Shown: positions 60,031 through 64,000 of the stretch, in pieces
Numbering within the stretch: the first letter of the stretch is position 1
Layout of the letters: every line of letters starts with the position of its first letter
From: Mesoterricola silvestris
GTDB taxonomy: Bacteria > Acidobacteriota > Holophagae > Holophagales > Holophagaceae
Direction: 5' to 3'
NCBI RefSeq assembly: GCF_030295405.1
Contig: NZ_AP027080.1
Coordinates: forward strand, 744,001 to 808,000
DNA length: 64,000 bases
Notes under the pieces: model-generated
The model's input: the letters and a program-made list of their open reading frames with translations, nothing else
Databases searched by the model: none
What the model was told of the DNA's origin: nothing
Position numbers and translations under genes: made by a program

Positions 60031-62007
60031 GTGTGTAAAAGTGTATTTGATGCCTGCCGTGTTTCCTTGCGCGTCCCTGAACGCCGGCTCCTGGTCGGAT
60101 GGCTCCTCCTGCTTGGGTGTGGGGTCGGAATCGCGCCCTTGGCTGCCCAGGAACCTGGGCTGGCGGGCGTTCTGGAGGTGGACCCCGGATCCGGCGCCGC
60201 GGTGGTCTTCATCCAGCTGGGCAGGGGCCCTGACCCGGCCACCCGTCCCGTTCTGGTCGGGCGCTTCGCGCCCCGCCTCCGACCGGGCGGAAAAGGCCTG
60301 GTTCTTTGCGGGAATCCGGGATTCGAATTGTCCCTGGGCTCCCTGGAAAGGGAACCCGAAGGCTCTGCACCGCCAGGCCCGCGGGGGCAGGGGGCCCAGC
60401 CCAGGCGTTCGGGCGCCTCCATCGCTCCGGCCGCCGGTGGGTGTTTGACCATCACCTGCGGCGCCCCAGCGGCTGATTCCGAAGCCGCTTCGGGCATCAC
60501 CCGGGTCCAGGTGGTCCTGGAGGGAGGGGACGGACCCGGGGACGGCAACGCCCTTCTGGACCCTTCCCTCGCCCCGGTGCCGGCTTGTCCCACCGCGGTT
60601 TTCCGGATCCGCTGCCTAGGGCCCCAGGCCGTTTCAAGCTACACGCTGGCGGCCCTTCCCGGTCCCGGGGGCCTTCAGGTGACCCGGATCCAGGAGGATG
60701 CCTCCGGCGAAGCCCTCGAGTTCACCTACGGCAAGGCTCCGCACGTCAACTTCCCGGGCCCGGAGGGCACCGTGCCCTGTGCGCCGACGGTGCTGACGGG
60801 CATCCGAACCCCGGGCCGGGACCTGCGGCTGGACTGGGAGGACGCGCCCACGGACGAAGGCTGGGCCTATGGGGTCCGGGCGGTGCGGGAGACCGGGGTT
60901 CCGGCCTACAGCCGGGAACCGGCCGGCGGCGGCCCGCAAGCCCGTGGCCTCCCCATGGCGTGGACCCGGCATTTCCGTCATTTCCTCACCGGGGCGGGCC
61001 CGGACGGTTGCCGGACCTATGCCCGGGACCGCTGGCTCCTTTCCTCCGCCGCTCCGGAGGAGCCCGTCCCGACCCTGGCTTGGGACGGAAACGCCCTGGA
61101 CCTCGTGCCGGTCCCAGGCCGGTTGACCCGCTGGGACTCGGCGCGGGCCGGAGACCCCATGCCCGCCCTGCACACCCCCGTCCCCGCGGGATTCCCCTGC
61201 GGAGGCGGCCTCCGGGGCGGCGCCGACCGGGGCCCCTGGCCGGGCCGCATTCGATACAACCCGGTGACCCACGAGGTGGAGATGGAAGCCTTCCAGGGCC
61301 ACCTCTACCCGGTGGGTTCCGCCAGCGGGGCCGTCCCGGCGCCCGGTACCTCCGGATCCGACATCGTGGCCCAGGAGATCGCACGGACGGCCGCACGGAG
61401 CAGGGCCGTGACCGACCAGATCTACGCCGACGCCGAACGCGCGCATCGGCAAGCGGCCATCCTGGGGGCCCAGGCCATGGCCGCCCAGGATGCCGCCCGG
61501 GCGCAGGTCTTCGCCGGCATGGCGGAGCGGGCCCGCCAGCGGGATCAGGCCTTCCAGGCCCAAGCCCACCAGGAGATGGCGGCGGCGGTGCTCCAGGCCC
61601 AGGAGGAGGCGAGGCAGGCGCAAGCCAGGCAGGACCCGACCTATGTGTATTGGCTTTCCCGGGATGTGCAAGCAGAAGGCAAACTGCGTGGGATTCATGT
61701 CTTTCAACATTCACAGTTGGTTTTCACGAACAGTAGAGAAACCTATGTCGTGGAGTCGGGGCCGGATTCAAACGGGATGAATGTCGCTTACCTGAATGAC
61801 AAGAAGGCTGATACGACGGCCTTTGTCGCTCTTGGAATCCTTCCGCCAAATATGGGGAAAGCTGATATATCAGCGCTTGTGAATGCGTGGAACGCCAATG
61901 GTCATAAATATTTCCCTGTCGATGGGAACTGCAATACTTTTTCCGTATACATGTGGGAAAAGATGGGGTTTTCACCTGTCGATCTTGGACTCCTGTATCC
62001 TCATTAG
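60031..62007 (+). CDS. Secreted multi-domain protein with low-GC papain-like C-terminus (toxin-like)
   Basis: 658 residues. A hydrophobic signal segment at about 18-40, a Gly/Pro-rich region, a possible FN3-like domain (LTGIRTPGRDLRLDWED, about 252-290), and an Ala/Gln/Glu-rich coiled coil (about 445-535). The last ~110 residues (from KLRGIHVFQHSQLVF) carry a His and later GNCNTFSVYMWEKMG. This fits a permuted papain-like or NlpC/P60 domain with Cys near the end. By hand count, 61861-61980 is about 45% GC, against well over 70% at 61201. A sharp change inside one gene is typical of polymorphic toxins whose tip is swapped. That is inference. GTG start with CTGGAGG upstream. Confidence 0.6.
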   Translation: MCKSVFDACRVSLRVPERRLLVGWLLLLGCGVGIAPLAAQEPGLAGVLEVDPGSGAAVVFIQLGRGPDPATRPVLVGRFAPRLRPGGKGLVLCGNPGFELSLGSLEREPEGSAPPGPRGQGAQPRRSGASIAPAAGGCLTITCGAPAADSEAASGITRVQVVLEGGDGPGDGNALLDPSLAPVPACPTAVFRIRCLGPQAVSSYTLAALPGPGGLQVTRIQEDASGEALEFTYGKAPHVNFPGPEGTVPCAPTVLTGIRTPGRDLRLDWEDAPTDEGWAYGVRAVRETGVPAYSREPAGGGPQARGLPMAWTRHFRHFLTGAGPDGCRTYARDRWLLSSAAPEEPVPTLAWDGNALDLVPVPGRLTRWDSARAGDPMPALHTPVPAGFPCGGGLRGGADRGPWPGRIRYNPVTHEVEMEAFQGHLYPVGSASGAVPAPGTSGSDIVAQEIARTAARSRAVTDQIYADAERAHRQAAILGAQAMAAQDAARAQVFAGMAERARQRDQAFQAQAHQEMAAAVLQAQEEARQAQARQDPTYVYWLSRDVQAEGKLRGIHVFQHSQLVFTNSRETYVVESGPDSNGMNVAYLNDKKADTTAFVALGILPPNMGKADISALVNAWNANGHKYFPVDGNCNTFSVYMWEKMGFSPVDLGLLYPH

Positions 62008-62073
62008 GCGGCCGCGGCATGAAAACGCTGGCGGGCATCGGGGTGGAATAAATCATTTCTCGTGGGTGGCAAA

Positions 62074-62685
62074 GTGAAACCCCTCAAGGTATTTAGCGGA
62101 TTCTTCCTGTCGGCCGTGGTCATGGCTGGAACGGTCAAGGGGATGCGTCCCCGCCTCTACTTTGGGCATGACCCTCTGGGTGCGGTTCGTATTGTCGAAG
62201 GGAAAATCATTGTCGATGCCAAAGCTGGGAAGGCCTTGGATTCCAGGCTTCAAGGAAACCTGAGATTCAAGGTCGTGGACGGCCCCGCGACAGCCTTCGT
62301 CACCTCCAACGACGAAACCGCAAGCGTGGAATGGATGAGGAAGAACGACCAGAGGAACCGGCTCTCCATCAAAAAAGGTGATTTGTACCTGGATGGGGGT
62401 GCCATTGACCTGGGCGGGGCGGAGGTGACTCAGCTTTTCGAAGCCTTGCCTTGGGATGGAGGCATCCTCTGCATCGGGAGGGTTTATTCCAAGGACGTGA
62501 AGGAGAGGACGCGCACGGCCAGGGACCTGCTCCAGATTTCCCCTGAGGAAATTGAACCCTACTGCGTGATCTGGATCGATCCTGCCACCCACCGAGGAAG
62601 CAACCGCTGGCTGTATGGGAAGGTCAGGAGGCCTTTGCTGGTATTTCCCTTGCCCGGGCGCTCGACCACTCCTCCGGTCCACTGA
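62074..62685 (+). CDS. Exported hypothetical protein, possible immunity partner
   Basis: 203 residues. N-terminal signal (KPLKVFSGFFLSAVVMAG), then a beta-rich body (GDLYLDGGAIDLGGAEVTQL). No family is recognised. It is 66 bp after the toxin-like gene and shares its lower GC, so the two were probably acquired or diversified together. If the upstream C-terminus is a periplasmic toxin, this exported protein is a candidate immunity protein. Start ambiguous between GTG 62062 and 62074; the latter has GGTGG upstream. Confidence 0.5.
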   Translation: MKPLKVFSGFFLSAVVMAGTVKGMRPRLYFGHDPLGAVRIVEGKIIVDAKAGKALDSRLQGNLRFKVVDGPATAFVTSNDETASVEWMRKNDQRNRLSIKKGDLYLDGGAIDLGGAEVTQLFEALPWDGGILCIGRVYSKDVKERTRTARDLLQISPEEIEPYCVIWIDPATHRGSNRWLYGKVRRPLLVFPLPGRSTTPPVH

Positions 62686-62711
62686 TCAGGGGCCTGACCT
62701 CCGCCGAGCCG

Positions 62712-64000
62712 CTATTCCTCCACCGGCATCACCGGCGGCTTCGCTTCCAGGGGGAGGCTGATGCGGAAGCTCGCGCCGCCCTGGGGGCGGTTGCTGGCCT
62801 GGATCTTTCCGCCGTGGGCGTCCATGACGCCCTTGCAGATGGCCAGGCCCAGGCCGGCGCCCAGGCGGGATTCGCCTTGCTGGAAGCGCACGAGCTTTTC
62901 GAAGATCCGCTCCTCCTGGTCCTCCGGGATGCCGGGGCCGTGGTCGGAGACGCAGAGGGTGAGCGCCCGCTCGGTGGCCCAGGCCTTGATCTCGATGGGC
63001 TGGTCGGGGGGGGAGTAGCGGTGGGCGTTTTCCAGGAGGTTGATGAGCACCTGCTCCAGGAGCACGGGGTCGGCCTGGGCCCGGGGAAGGTTGGGGGGGA
63101 GGTCCAGGGTCACGGCGCGGTCGGGCATGAGGGGCTTGAGGCGGGCCAGGGCGCTCTGCACCAGGTCCGGGAGGGCCAGCCATTCCTTCTTGAGCTCCAC
63201 GCCCGATTCCAGGCGGGTGGCGTCCAGGAGGTTGGTCACGAGGCGGCTCAGCTGGTGGCCCTCGTCGTGGATGACGCCGGCGAGCTGGTGCCGGGCCTCG
63301 GGGGTCAGGGTCGCGTCGTTCTCCAGGAGGGCGCGGGCGGCGGAGGTGATGCCGGCCAGGGGCATGCTCAGGTCGTGGGACACGGAGGACAGGAGGGCGC
63401 TGCGCACCTGCTCCCGGTCCATGCGCCGCTGGGTGTCCAGGTTCTTCTCGGAGAGGATGGTGCGCTCCAGGGCCAGGGCGGTGTGGTTGGCGAAGGCCTC
63501 CATGAGGTGGCGCTGGTCGGGCTCCATGCTCTCCAGGCTGGAGGCGTCCAGGGGCTGGATGCCCAGGACGCCGATGAGGCCGTGGGAGCCCTTGAGGGGC
63601 AGGTACAGGGCGTGGGCCCCGGGCAGGGTGTCGGTGCCCAGGCCCGCGGCCTCGTGGTGGTCGTAGACCCACTGGGCCACGCCCAGCTCGTCCTCGCCCA
63701 TGGGCGGGGCCTTGGCGTCCCCGTGGGCCACGAGCCGGCCCCCGGGGCCCGGCAGGGAGATGGAGATGCTGCTCTGGAAGTGGTCGGCGAGGATGCGGAT
63801 GGAGACGTCCATCATGGCCTGGGAGCCGAAGGTGCGCGTCAGTTCGCGGCTCAGGCGGAACAGGGCCCTCAGGCGCTGCTCGCGGGTGCGGGCCAGGCGC
63901 ATCTGGGCCCGGATGCGCTCCGTGAGGTTGCCGATGACGGCCCCCGCCAGGAGCATCACGGCGAAGGTGGCGATGTGCTTGAGGTCGCCCACCACGAAGG
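62712..64000 (-). CDS. kdpD: KdpD-type sensor histidine kinase, N-terminus off the window
   Basis: At least 427 codons, open to the right edge. Visible parts are the last membrane helix (TFAVMLLAGAVIGNLTERI), a GAF domain, the phosphoacceptor helix with SSVSHDLSMPLAG, and the ATPase domain (LINLLENAHRYS, SDHGPGIPED, GAGLGLAICKGVMD). KdpD controls the high-affinity K+ transporter via KdpE. The N-terminal KdpD and USP domains and the kdp genes lie beyond the window. Confidence 0.85.
   Translation of the reverse strand, partial: FVVGDLKHIATFAVMLLAGAVIGNLTERIRAQMRLARTREQRLRALFRLSRELTRTFGSQAMMDVSIRILADHFQSSISISLPGPGGRLVAHGDAKAPPMGEDELGVAQWVYDHHEAAGLGTDTLPGAHALYLPLKGSHGLIGVLGIQPLDASSLESMEPDQRHLMEAFANHTALALERTILSEKNLDTQRRMDREQVRSALLSSVSHDLSMPLAGITSAARALLENDATLTPEARHQLAGVIHDEGHQLSRLVTNLLDATRLESGVELKKEWLALPDLVQSALARLKPLMPDRAVTLDLPPNLPRAQADPVLLEQVLINLLENAHRYSPPDQPIEIKAWATERALTLCVSDHGPGIPEDQEERIFEKLVRFQQGESRLGAGLGLAICKGVMDAHGGKIQASNRPQGGASFRISLPLEAKPPVMPVEE

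Noticed and set aside
62053-62682. 209-residue minus-strand frame opposite the possible immunity gene
   Set aside because: The plus-strand frame has a signal peptide and follows its neighbour in an operon-like way; the minus frame has neither.

Overview
The window is high-GC bacterial DNA with densely packed genes. Its content is Gram-negative: LolA-like, TonB-receptor, RND/MMPL and lipid-A-type acyltransferase proteins. Housekeeping genes (rplM-rpsI, rpsB-tsf, fabD, efp, typA, pilT) sit beside an aryl-polyene-like cluster. This looks like an acidobacterium of the Holophaga/Geothrix group, but that placement is inference from gene content and composition; no 16S gene is present.

Layout. 1-1039 holds the start of a class V aminotransferase that runs off the left edge. 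1040-1922 is decayed or non-coding. 1923-3605 is an Old Yellow Enzyme gene divergent from a MarR regulator. 3860-5821 encodes a secreted pentapeptide/beta-propeller protein with an EndoU-like tail. 6340-11838 reads leftward as a response regulator, sensor kinase, thermolysin-family protease with a dockerin-like tail, and lipoprotein. 11979-15439 holds a polysaccharide deacetylase and a HEAT-repeat protein.

15528-32856 is the main accessory block, a type II fatty-acid-synthase-like cluster of the aryl polyene kind. It has two ketosynthases, a chain-length-factor-like protein lacking the active Cys, three ACPs, a ketoreductase, two hotdog dehydratases, a thioesterase, an AMP ligase, an MIO aromatic ammonia-lyase to make the aryl starter, LolA/DUF3261/MMPL export proteins, an LpxL-like acyltransferase and a B12/radical-SAM enzyme. 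A divergent pair follows: a deacetylase-methyltransferase fusion and a GT2-DUF2062 protein. Many genes overlap by 4 bp, so they are probably co-translated. A fourth ACP with a PlsC-type acyltransferase (34196-35225) may be an outlying part.

32825-36948 holds an ankyrin protein, a GxxExxY gene enclosed by 38-bp inverted repeats, a small secreted LEA-like repeat protein, a DUF457-type membrane protein and a YqiA-like esterase. 36941-40476 is fabD, tsf, rpsB, rpsI and rplM. 40579-45060 holds a PseG-like protein, a gamma carbonic anhydrase, a TonB receptor, tRNA-Val(CAC) and efp. 45678-50152 is a sucrose module: a sucrose-phosphate-synthase-like enzyme, a GH32-like hydrolase and a Crp/Fnr regulator with a CRP-type box. 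50560-54443 holds a hemerythrin-NfnA-NfnB fusion and carbamate kinase, followed by a chemoreceptor, typA and pilT. 60031-62685 is a secreted two-gene locus with a low-GC, papain-like C-terminal domain, reminiscent of a toxin/immunity pair. The right edge cuts a KdpD-type kinase.

Short repeats fill several gaps. One family is hairpins with conserved flanks but different self-complementary cores (45.2, 45.5, 50.3 and 50.4 kb). A second is a pyrimidine-rich 'TTTATCCCC...CATCCCCGG' family (12.9 and 59.6 kb). The third is the inverted pair around the GxxExxY gene. These and the 60-62 kb locus are the features least explained by known families.
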